Shown: positions 1 to 5,380 of the stretch, piece after piece | How positions within the stretch are numbered: the stretch's first letter is position 1 | Layout: every line of letters starts with the position of its first letter | DNA from: an uncultured Oscillospiraceae bacterium | GTDB lineage: Bacteria > Bacillota > Clostridia > Oscillospirales > Oscillospiraceae | Assembly: GCA_934659445.1 (NCBI GenBank) | Contig: CAKUHV010000093.1 | Span: 1-6,450, forward strand | Length of the DNA: 6,450 bases | Reading direction: 5' to 3' | Notes under the pieces: generated by a model | What the model was told of the DNA's origin: nothing | Seen by the model: the letters and a program-made list of their open reading frames with translations, nothing else | Database searches by the model: none | Position numbers and translations under genes: made by a program

Positions 1-143
1 GTCGAGTCCGCCCCCACCACGCGCCCGCTGACCAGACCTTTTTCGATGCACTGCCCCACGACTTCTTCAAATAACCTTGCACCAAAATCGCAAAAGTTGT
101 GGTGTATCAGCGGGAAAAACCTTGAAAAACGAGGGCTTTTCTG
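1..143 (-). pseudogene. IS1182-like transposase fragment (degenerate, cut by window edge)
   Basis: Read on the minus strand, the open frame from 143 down to the window edge contains ARLFEEVVGQCIEKGLV followed by a segment ending in ADST. This resembles the part of IS1182-type DDE transposases that leads into the first catalytic Asp (family pattern: a helix with FEEVV.QCI..GLV, then VDSTH). A TAG stop at 144-146 closes the frame upstream, and no recognisable N-terminal half follows in any frame further upstream, so the 5' part of the gene is missing or decayed. Whether the gene is intact beyond the left edge cannot be seen. The residues before FEEVV match the family only loosely, which also suggests decay. 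Assignment rests on motif memory over about 47 residues; another DDE family is possible. Confidence 0.55.
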
Positions 144-150
144 CTACAAT
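122..150 (+). promoter_or_regulatory. Strong sigma-A-type promoter with extended -10
   Basis: TTGAAA at 122-127, a 17-bp spacer and TACAAT at 145-150, with a TGn extension (TGC, 142-144) just before the -10 box. Transcription would start near 157. The arrangement is the same TTGAAA-17-TACAAT seen at 1925-1953 ahead of the dehydrogenase operon. No plus-strand protein gene lies downstream before the terminator at 426-478. Confidence 0.6.
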
Positions 151-156
151 CAGGCA

Positions 157-480
157 CACTGAATGAGCGAGACTATGGCGCAGGAGCTCCTACACCATAT
201 ATGCCATTCCTGATACCATCGCTTCGGATTCCTTAGTCCTTCCAATTTTGTGATTAGTCCGGGTGGGATTTTGCGCACCTTGCGTTTTGATGTGCCTTAG
301 TCCGACTGTGTTTGCTGGATATTCGCTCCGTTAGGTCAATTCCCCACAATGAAGCCCTGAGCACCTGAACCCATTGCGACGCAAGGACTTCATGCGGGAC
401 GGGAACCGATTTACCACTTTTGACCCAAAAGACCCCCATCTGCTGGCAGCGGAGCTGCGCGGCAGCTGGGGGCTTTTGCT
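157..480 (+). ncRNA. Candidate untranslated RNA of about 320 nt
   Basis: This stretch lies between a near-consensus plus-strand promoter and a stem-loop with a T-rich 3' arm, and I find no protein gene in it. Its base composition is more even than that of the neighbouring GC-rich genes. Visible elements are three TTAGTCC heptamers (233-239, 254-260, 297-303), a possible long-range pairing of CCTTGCGT (278-285) with ACGCAAGG (379-386), and ATGAAG (349-354) with CTTCAT (388-393); the last two would cross each other, as in a pseudoknot. I do not recognise it as 6S RNA, tmRNA, RNase P RNA, SRP RNA or a known riboswitch. A 16-codon reading frame beginning at 163 has no ribosome binding site. It could instead be the decayed end of the neighbouring mobile element. 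Confidence 0.4.
426..478. terminator. Bidirectional stem-loop terminator
   Basis: CAAAAG-ACCCCCA...GCTG (426-445) pairs with CAGC-TGGGGG-CTTTTG (463-478), with a small bulge and an extra apical hairpin GCAGC/GCTGC (446-458). The A-rich and T-rich outer arms give a T-rich tail in either direction: on the minus strand it ends transcription of the PucR gene, whose stop codon is 487-489, and on the plus strand it could end the transcript starting near 157. Confidence 0.7.
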
Positions 481-486
481 TGACTC

Positions 487-1650
487 TTAGTAAATAAAAT
501 AGTCGTGGAACATCAGGGCGATGGACATATAGATGCGGGTGTAGTAGTCCTCCAGGTCCAGACCGCAGATGGCAGTGATCTTGGACAGGCGCTTGATCAG
601 GGTGTGCCGGTGGATGAACAGCTGGTTGGCTGTGCGGGTCATGTTGCAGCTGCTGGACAGATAGATGCGCAGGGTCTGAACATAGTTGGTGCTGTTGGAC
701 TTGTCATAGCTCAGCAGCAGCTGCAGGGCCTGATTGTCCAGCACCACCGAGGAGTCGTTCAGATGCAGGCTGCCCAGCATCTTGATGAAGCGGATGCTCT
801 GATAGGAGCACACGCCCCGTCTGGCCTTGACCTGACGCAGGGTGGACAGACTCTCCACCGCGTGCTGCAGCTGCACGAACAGCCGCTCGGGGGAGCGCAG
901 ATGCTCCGTGCCCATATAGAAGCTGGCGCCGTTGGCCTCTGACAGCAGGGTCAGCTTGATGTTCAGCTCATACAGCATGGCCTGGGCGGCCTCGGGGGAG
1001 TGGGTGGACAGGAACACATACCGCTGCCGGGGCAGCTCGCAGTAGGTACACACGCGGCTCTGGGCCTGGATATAGGAGCGCACCTGAGAGAAGGCGTCCT
1101 TCCACTGCCGCTCGTCGGTGTTGGAGTAGTTCACCGGCTCCAGCAGCATCAGCTGCACAGACTGTTCCCCGTGGTCGGGGAAAATGACCTCCGGGTCCCG
1201 GCTGATGGACTGGGTCAGAAAGGCATAGGCCTGCTTCATCACGGTGTCATCCCAGCCCTGCTGCTGGCTGGGGGCAAACAGGGGCATCAACACGTGCAGA
1301 ATGTCGGAAAAGCTCACCGTATCCGGCATGGCCATAAGGGGCAGATTGGCGGCGTCCGCCTGGTCGATCAGATAGTCGGGCACCTGCTCCAGAAAGGAGC
1401 CGGTCAGGATGACCAGCCCGCTGATCTCCCGCAGGGACAGCTGCTGGATCAGCCCGTGGAACTTCTCCTGATCGGACAGGCCGTAGCCGGAGGTGAACAG
1501 CAGCTCGCCCGGCTGCAGGGACTCGGTGCGGCGCAGTACATCCATGCTGTTGACCCAGCAGATCTTGTTGTCGCTGCCCTTCTGTCCTGCAAGAAGCTTC
1601 AGGCCGGGCAGGAGATGCTGACTGACGAGAGCCTGCACGGTAAGGACCAT
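487..1650 (-). CDS. PucR family transcriptional regulator
   Basis: A 387-residue DNA-binding regulator. Residues about 4-122 form a PucR N-terminal domain, with the characteristic PGELLFTSGYGL segment at 47-58 and a following ISGLVILTG strand. A middle segment without a recognised motif follows. Residues about 326-385 form the C-terminal PucR helix-turn-helix (HTH_30), with the signature HRHTLIKRLSKI at 347-358. The ATG at 1650 is preceded by AGGGAGGT (1657-1664) at good spacing. The gene is divergent from the dehydrogenase/aminotransferase operon across a 400-bp control region, so it probably regulates that operon and perhaps itself. Family members sense metabolites through the N-terminal half (B. 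subtilis PucR responds in purine catabolism), but no purine gene is present here and the ligand is unknown. No signal peptide or membrane segment is visible; it acts in the cytoplasm. Confidence 0.9.
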   Translation of the reverse strand: MVLTVQALVSQHLLPGLKLLAGQKGSDNKICWVNSMDVLRRTESLQPGELLFTSGYGLSDQEKFHGLIQQLSLREISGLVILTGSFLEQVPDYLIDQADAANLPLMAMPDTVSFSDILHVLMPLFAPSQQQGWDDTVMKQAYAFLTQSISRDPEVIFPDHGEQSVQLMLLEPVNYSNTDERQWKDAFSQVRSYIQAQSRVCTYCELPRQRYVFLSTHSPEAAQAMLYELNIKLTLLSEANGASFYMGTEHLRSPERLFVQLQHAVESLSTLRQVKARRGVCSYQSIRFIKMLGSLHLNDSSVVLDNQALQLLLSYDKSNSTNYVQTLRIYLSSSCNMTRTANQLFIHRHTLIKRLSKITAICGLDLEDYYTRIYMSIALMFHDYFIY

Positions 1651-1685
1651 AGAACGACCTCCCTTTCAACTATAAGTATATACCT

Positions 1686-1713
1686 ATTCTACTACAAAAA
1701 AGAGAAAAATCAA
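1686..1713 (-). promoter_or_regulatory. Proximal promoter of the PucR gene
   Basis: On the minus strand TTGATT (1713-1708) is followed by a 16-bp spacer and TAGAAT (1691-1686). A start near 1679 would leave a short leader before the ATG at 1650. The first copy of the direct repeat (1720-1740) sits just upstream of the -35 box. An overlapping TATACT lies a few bases nearer the gene but has no good -35 partner. Confidence 0.45.
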
Positions 1714-1719
1714 CCCCGG

Positions 1720-1740
1720 AAAAACGACAAAGTGTCCACC
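1720..1740 (+). repeat. Direct repeat copy 1, candidate operator
   Basis: Core CGACAAAGTGTCCACC at 1725-1740 with an A-run before it. It matches the copy at 1874-1894 in 18 of 21 positions and has internal GAC-N5-GTC symmetry. It lies immediately upstream of the proximal PucR-gene promoter, a typical place for autoregulation. Confidence 0.5.
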
Positions 1741-1777
1741 GGTAAAAGAACGGAAGGGGAGAAGAGAACAACGAAAT

Positions 1778-1808
1778 ATTGTACACTTTTTTAACAATTT
1801 TATGTCTA
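1778..1808 (-). promoter_or_regulatory. Possible distal promoter of the PucR gene
   Basis: On the minus strand a good -10 TACAAT (1783-1778) has a weak TAGACA (1808-1803) upstream at a long 19-bp spacing. The GTACAATAT context repeats, inverted, at the operon's -10 region (1947-1955). The PucR-box-like site at 1811-1823 abuts it. Weak support because of the spacing. Confidence 0.25.
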
Positions 1809-1810
1809 CC

Positions 1811-1823
1811 AATCGTTGGTTAG
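1811..1823 (+). promoter_or_regulatory. PucR-box-like site
   Basis: AATCGTTGGTTAG matches the recalled B. subtilis PucR box WWWCNTTGGTTAA at every defined position except the last. It also forms part of a small dyad ACCAA-TCG-TTGGT (1808-1820). It lies in the middle of the divergent control region, next to the PucR-family gene. Confidence 0.45.
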
Positions 1824-1864
1824 CTTAAAACAACCGCCCGGCTCAGGTGTTAAATGCGAGAAAA

Positions 1865-1882
1865 GTCGATGTGAAAATCGAC
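1865..1882. repeat. Interrupted palindrome in the control region
   Basis: GTCGAT (1865-1870), six bases, ATCGAC (1877-1882): a perfect 6-6-6 dyad that overlaps the beginning of direct repeat copy 2. It is a candidate site for a dimeric regulator; no family is assigned. Confidence 0.35.
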
Positions 1883-1894
1883 AAAACGTCCACC
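1874..1894 (+). repeat. Direct repeat copy 2, candidate operator
   Basis: Core CGACAAAACGTCCACC at 1879-1894, same orientation as copy 1 and 154 bp from it. It ends 30 bp upstream of the operon -35 box (1925), a usual position for an activator site. Confidence 0.5.
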
Positions 1895-1924
1895 AAACAA
1901 GGCAAAAGGTGCATATTATGTCTC

Positions 1925-1953
1925 TTGAAATCGGGAAAATTTTTTTGTACAAT
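1925..1953 (+). promoter_or_regulatory. Promoter of the dehydrogenase/aminotransferase operon
   Basis: TTGAAA at 1925-1930, a spacer of exactly 17 bp and TACAAT at 1948-1953, in AT-rich DNA. Start of transcription expected near 1960, giving a leader of about 90 nt before the ATG at 2051. Confidence 0.7.
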
Positions 1954-1970
1954 ATACACAAAATAGGAAT

Positions 1971-2015
1971 GTTATGAGACCGCCGCAAACGCCGGTCTGC
2001 CGCCGCTGCCATAAC
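1971..2015 (+). promoter_or_regulatory. Leader stem-loop of the operon mRNA
   Basis: GTTATG (1971-1976) pairs with CATAAC (2010-2015), and directly inside it AGACCG (1977-1982) pairs with CGGTCT (1993-1998), leaving an 11-nt bulge (1999-2009). No T-run follows, so it is not a classical terminator. It leaves the ribosome binding site (2036-2043) free. Confidence 0.4.
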
Positions 2016-2027
2016 GTCCCGTTTTAA
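1974..2027 (+). CDS. Possible 17-residue leader peptide
   Basis: ATG at 1974 opens MRPPQTPVCRRCHNVPF, stopping with TAA at 2025-2027, 23 nt before the first operon gene. AGGA (1965-1968) is a plausible but weak ribosome binding site. The frame lies wholly over the leader stem-loop, so its translation would open that structure. Too short to be sure; it may be chance. Confidence 0.25.
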   Translation: MRPPQTPVCRRCHNVPF

Positions 2028-2050
2028 TCAACAGAAAAGAGGTTGAAAGA

Positions 2051-3007
2051 ATGGCTCATAAAGTATTGATCACGGAAGCTATCAATGAAAAGGGCATCAA
2101 TTTCCTGCGGGACCAGGGGTACGAGCTGGTCATGGGCACCGGCCCCAGCGAGGAGACTCTGCTGAAGGAGCTGGCCGGCTGCGACGGCGCACTGACCCGC
2201 AACGGCAAGTTTACCCGTAAGGTGTTCGAGACCTTCCCCCAGCTGAAGGTAGTGGCCATGCACGGCGTGGGCGTGGACGGCATCGACGTTGACGCCGCCA
2301 CCGAGCACGGCGTGCAGATCACCAACGCCAACGATTCCAACTCCACCTCCGTGGCCGAGTATGCCATCTGTATGCTGCTGATGATGGCCAAGCATATGGA
2401 GACCTATGTAGAGGGCACCAAGGCCGGCAGGAAGGACGAGGTCCGCAAGGTCTATGGCAACGACGTGCGGGGCAAGACTCTGGGCCTGGTTGGCTGGGGC
2501 AAGATCGGCAAGAAGGTCGTTGACATCGCCAGCAAAGGCCTGGGCATGAAGGTCATCGCCTATAACCGCCACATCACCGAGAACCAGGAGCAGGACTTCG
2601 GCTATCTGACCCCCAATATGAAGGAGCTGTTTGCCAACGCCGACTTCATCTCTCTGCACCTGCCCGGCTCCGCCGCCACCCACCACATGATCAACGCCGA
2701 GCTCATCGGCCTGATGAAGCCCACCGCCTACCTCATCAACTGCGGCCGGGGCGAGGTGGTGGACGAGGCCGCCCTGATCGAGGCTCTGAAGGAGCACAGG
2801 ATCCAGGGCGCCGCGCTGGACGTGGTAGAGACCAATCTGCCCGCCGACGACAACCCCCTGCTGAAGATGGACAACGTGATCGTCACCCCCCACACCGCCG
2901 CCTTTACCACCGAGGCGCTGGAGAACATGGCCTATCAGGCCGCTCTGGGCGTATACGAGACCCTGGAGGGCAAGCCCGTCACCTTCCCCATCAATAAGCT
3001 GCACTGA
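2051..3007 (+). CDS. D-2-hydroxyacid dehydrogenase (SerA-like), atypical active site, possibly NADP-linked
   Basis: A 318-residue cytoplasmic oxidoreductase of the D-isomer-specific 2-hydroxyacid dehydrogenase family, catalysing 2-oxo acid/(R)-2-hydroxy acid interconversion; it resembles phosphoglycerate dehydrogenase catalytic domains but lacks an ACT or other C-terminal regulatory domain. The Rossmann motif GWGKIG is at 148-153. After the second strand the sequence is AYNRH (170-174): Asn-Arg replaces the Asp of NAD-specific members, suggesting NADP(H). Catalytic Arg is R233 (CGRGE) and the His is H281 (TPHTA). In the segment beginning DVVETN (257-262) the position of the family's catalytic Glu is N262; spacing to the His is the usual 19, so no gap explains it. 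E260 is the nearest Glu. Start supported by AAAGAGGT at 2036-2043. First gene of the operon; substrate unknown. Confidence 0.88.
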   Translation: MAHKVLITEAINEKGINFLRDQGYELVMGTGPSEETLLKELAGCDGALTRNGKFTRKVFETFPQLKVVAMHGVGVDGIDVDAATEHGVQITNANDSNSTSVAEYAICMLLMMAKHMETYVEGTKAGRKDEVRKVYGNDVRGKTLGLVGWGKIGKKVVDIASKGLGMKVIAYNRHITENQEQDFGYLTPNMKELFANADFISLHLPGSAATHHMINAELIGLMKPTAYLINCGRGEVVDEAALIEALKEHRIQGAALDVVETNLPADDNPLLKMDNVIVTPHTAAFTTEALENMAYQAALGVYETLEGKPVTFPINKLH

Positions 3008-3058
3008 TCGCCTGCGCCGGTCCCCCGCCTGCCCGGCGGCGGGGGGACGGGAGCGATC
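3006..3058 (+). other. Intercistronic GC-rich hairpin between the two dehydrogenase genes
   Basis: GATCGC (3006-3011, overlapping the stop codon) pairs with GCGATC (3053-3058), and inside it GTCCCCC (3020-3026) pairs with GGGGGAC (3042-3048), with GCC/GGC pairing toward the loop. No T-run follows, so it is more likely an mRNA-stabilising or processing structure than a terminator. Confidence 0.5.
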
Positions 3059-3097
3059 TTCCGCCGGGAAGCAAATGGAGAAAAGAGGTTTTTAATT

Positions 3098-4096
3098 ATG
3101 CATATCAGAGTTTACGGCGTACAGCCCGACGAGATGCCCGCTTACGAGGCTGCCAAGGAAAAGTATGGCTTTACCTTTGAGTTCGAGTCCACTCCGCTGA
3201 GCGAGGCCACTGCCGATCAGGTGAAGGGCTGCGAGGGCCTGATCATCCTGACCAACTGCCATGTGACCGAGCCCGTGGCCAAGACTCTGGCCGCCAACGG
3301 GGTGAAGTACATCGCCTGCCGCTCCGCCGGCAGCGACAACGTGGACTACAACGCGGTCGTGAAGTATGGGATGCAGTGCGCTCACGTGCCCGCCTACGCC
3401 CCTGCCGCCATCTCCGAGCACACCATCATGCTGGCGCTGGAGGTGCTGCGTCACGCCAAGCTGTCCAACAAGAAGGTCGCCTCCGGCGACTTCACCATGG
3501 CCGGTCTGAAGGGCCGCCAGCTGGGCAACCTGACCGCCGGCGTGCTGGGCACCGGCCGGATCGGCCGGGTGACCATGTCCATCCTCAACGGCTTCGGCAC
3601 CAAGGTGCTGGGCTGGGACCCCTTCCCCAATGATGCCGCCGCCAAGCTGTGCACCTATGTGGAGAAGGACGAGCTGCTGAAGACTGCTGACATCATCTTC
3701 CTGCACTGCCCCCTGACCGACGACAGCTACCACCTCATCAACGAGGAGACGCTGGCCATGATGAAGGACGGCGCCGTGCTGATCAACACCGCCCGGGGCG
3801 GTCTGGTGGACCTGCCCGCCGTGCTGAAGGCTCTGGAGAGCGGCAAGCTCAGTGGCTTCGGCTTCGACGTTCACGAGAACGAGGTGGAGTTCGTCCGCAA
3901 GAAGGTGCCTCTGGACCAGATCCACGACCCCGTGTTCAAGACTCTGCTGGAGCGTGACGACGCCATCTACAGCGCCCACGTGGCCTTCTATACCGACGCC
4001 GCCATCCTGAACATGATCGAGGTCTCTCTGGACAACCTGAAGGAGTACGAGACCACTGGCAAGTGCCGCAACGAGGTCAACCCCCAGGGCTTCTGA
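3098..4096 (+). CDS. NAD-dependent D-2-hydroxyacid (D-lactate-type) dehydrogenase
   Basis: A 332-residue member of the D-lactate/(R)-2-hydroxyisocaproate dehydrogenase branch. The N-terminus MHIRVYGV and the C-terminal NEVN fit clostridial LdhA/FldH-like enzymes. The NAD-binding motif GTGRIG is at 151-156, with the NAD-type Asp D174 in GWDPF. The catalytic residues are all present: R233 (TARGG), E262 (DVHENE) and H294 (SAHVAF). It reduces 2-oxo acids to (R)-2-hydroxy acids, or the reverse, in the cytoplasm; the substrate cannot be read from these residues. ATG at 3098 has AAAGAGGT at 3082-3089. It lies 90 bp after the first dehydrogenase gene with a hairpin between, and 69 bp before the aminotransferase gene. 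The two dehydrogenases are clearly diverged, so this is not a recent duplication. Confidence 0.9.
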   Translation: MHIRVYGVQPDEMPAYEAAKEKYGFTFEFESTPLSEATADQVKGCEGLIILTNCHVTEPVAKTLAANGVKYIACRSAGSDNVDYNAVVKYGMQCAHVPAYAPAAISEHTIMLALEVLRHAKLSNKKVASGDFTMAGLKGRQLGNLTAGVLGTGRIGRVTMSILNGFGTKVLGWDPFPNDAAAKLCTYVEKDELLKTADIIFLHCPLTDDSYHLINEETLAMMKDGAVLINTARGGLVDLPAVLKALESGKLSGFGFDVHENEVEFVRKKVPLDQIHDPVFKTLLERDDAIYSAHVAFYTDAAILNMIEVSLDNLKEYETTGKCRNEVNPQGF

Positions 4097-4111
4097 GCCG
4101 GGCCGGAAATA

Positions 4112-4136
4112 CGCCCCGCCCCGGCGGGACGGGGCG
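4112..4136 (+). other. Intercistronic GC-rich hairpin before the aminotransferase gene
   Basis: CGCCCCG (4112-4118) pairs perfectly with CGGGGCG (4130-4136), with further CCC/GGG pairing inside. It is followed by CCCC and an A-run, not a T-run, so it is not a typical terminator on this strand. Confidence 0.5.
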
Positions 4137-4165
4137 CCCCAAAATGATCGAAAGAGGTGTTTTTC

Positions 4166-5353
4166 ATGAGAGATATGGTCGCCGAATATACTAAGCGCCT
4201 TGAGCCGTCCGCCATCCGCGCCGTGCTGGACCGCGCCGCCGCCCTGCGGGCAGAGGGTCGTCCCATCGTCCCCTTCAGCGCCGGTGAGCCCGATTTCCCC
4301 ACCCCCACCCCCATCAAGAAGGCCACCGAGCAGGCCATCGAGGACAACTTCAGCCACTACTGCTCCAACCGGGGCATCCCCGAGCTGCGGGAGCTGTTGG
4401 CCAAAAAGCTGAAGGACGAGAGCAAGGTGGAGTACGACCCCGCCACTGAGATCATCGTCACCAGCGGCGGCGCCGAGGCCCTGAACAACGCCATCCTCAC
4501 CTTTGTGGGCCCTGGGGACGAGGTCATCGTGCCCACCCCCGCCTTCGTCACCTATAAGAATCTGGCCAAGTTTGCCGGCGGCGTGTTCGTAGACGTGCCT
4601 CTGCGGGCGGAGGACAACTTCCAGCTGAACGCCGACGAGATCGAGAAGGTCATCACCCCCAAGACCAAGATGATCGTGGTCAACAACCCCAACAACCCCT
4701 CCGGCGCTGTCTACACCCGCGAGACCCTGGAGAAGGTGGCCGCCCTGGCGGTGAAGTACGACCTGCTGGTGCTGTCCGACGAGATGTACAGCCGTCTGGT
4801 GTACGACGACGCGGAGTTCGTCTCCATGGCCGCCCTGCCCGGTATGCGGGAGCGCACCATCATCGTCACCGGCTTCTCCAAGACCTACGCCATGACCGGC
4901 TGGCGTCTGGGCTATCTGGCTGCCGACAAGAAGCTGTGCGACTGGATGATTAAGACCCACCAATATTCCACCACCAACTCCCCCACCTTCATCCAGGTGG
5001 GCCTGGTCCACGCCCTGCAGGACCCCCAGACGGAGAAGGAGGTCCAGATCATGTTGGACGCCTTCGCCAAGCGCCGCAAGAATATCCTGGCCGGCCTGAA
5101 GAAGATCCGTGGCCTGAAGGTCATCGAGCCCAAGGGCGCCTTCTATGTGCTGGTGGATGTGTCCGGCACCGGGCTGACCGGCAAGGACTTTGCCATGCGC
5201 CTGCTGGAGGAGCACAACGTGGCCACCGTGCCCGCTATCGGCCTGGGCGACGCCTGCGGCGACTTTATCCGCATCTCCTACGCCGCCTCCGACGAGAATA
5301 TCGTCCGGGGCCTGGAGAATATCGAGGCTTTTGTCAAGTCTCTGGGTGTGTGA
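4166..5353 (+). CDS. PLP-dependent class I/II aminotransferase (aspartate-aminotransferase-like)
   Basis: A 395-residue fold-type I aminotransferase that moves an amino group between an amino acid and a 2-oxo acid, usually with 2-oxoglutarate or pyruvate as partner. Visible motifs: SAGEPDFPTP at 38-47 (substrate loop), SGGAEAL at 100-106 (PLP phosphate), NPNNPSG at 174-180, SDEMYS with D205 and Y208, the Schiff-base lysine K239 in GFSKTYAMTGWRLG (236-249) with phosphate-binding R247, KGAFY at 323-327, and the carboxylate-binding R369 in FIRISYA. An in-frame GTG at 4157 lies inside the AAAGAGGT binding site (4151-4158), so the ATG at 4166 is the start. Last gene of the operon. It could supply or consume the 2-oxo acid used by the two dehydrogenases; the amino acid is not identifiable. 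Confidence 0.93.
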   Translation: MRDMVAEYTKRLEPSAIRAVLDRAAALRAEGRPIVPFSAGEPDFPTPTPIKKATEQAIEDNFSHYCSNRGIPELRELLAKKLKDESKVEYDPATEIIVTSGGAEALNNAILTFVGPGDEVIVPTPAFVTYKNLAKFAGGVFVDVPLRAEDNFQLNADEIEKVITPKTKMIVVNNPNNPSGAVYTRETLEKVAALAVKYDLLVLSDEMYSRLVYDDAEFVSMAALPGMRERTIIVTGFSKTYAMTGWRLGYLAADKKLCDWMIKTHQYSTTNSPTFIQVGLVHALQDPQTEKEVQIMLDAFAKRRKNILAGLKKIRGLKVIEPKGAFYVLVDVSGTGLTGKDFAMRLLEEHNVATVPAIGLGDACGDFIRISYAASDENIVRGLENIEAFVKSLGV

Positions 5354-5380
5354 GCCATCCCCTCAAAGCAGATCGGTTCC

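Noticed and set aside
163..213. A 16-codon plus-strand frame (MSETMAQELLHHICHS) just after the predicted transcription start
   Set aside because: No ribosome binding site and only a few bases of leader; no family resemblance.
260..280. GGGTGGGATTTTGCGC resembling the T-box antiterminator motif
   Set aside because: The usual GGGTGGNACCGCG context is not met, no specifier stem is visible, and no plus-strand tRNA synthetase or amino-acid gene follows.
355..386. CCTGAGCACCTGAACC resembling parts of a TPP riboswitch
   Set aside because: The conserved TAATGCC/GCGTAGGGA part is missing, and there is no thiamine gene downstream.
254..439. A 61-codon minus-strand open frame in the left noncoding stretch
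   Set aside because: No recognisable domain; it covers the candidate RNA, and its start lies inside the terminator stem, so it is unlikely to be translated.
1000..1794. A 264-codon plus-strand frame antisense to the PucR gene and running into the control region
   Set aside because: Low-complexity composition, no domain, and it crosses the promoters; the minus-strand frame has clear PucR and helix-turn-helix motifs.
2024..3004. A 326-codon minus-strand frame antisense to the first dehydrogenase
   Set aside because: Same composition artefact; the sense strand has R233, H281, a Rossmann motif and a good binding site.
4157..4165. An alternative GTG start nine bases upstream of the aminotransferase ATG
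   Set aside because: It lies inside the AAAGAGGT binding site, so the ribosome could not use both; the ATG at 4166 has the correct spacing.
3092..5215. A 707-codon minus-strand frame antisense to the second dehydrogenase and aminotransferase genes
   Set aside because: It is Gly/His/Val/Gln-rich without domains, and both sense genes have complete catalytic motifs and binding sites. Such stop-free antisense frames are expected in GC-rich, codon-biased genes.
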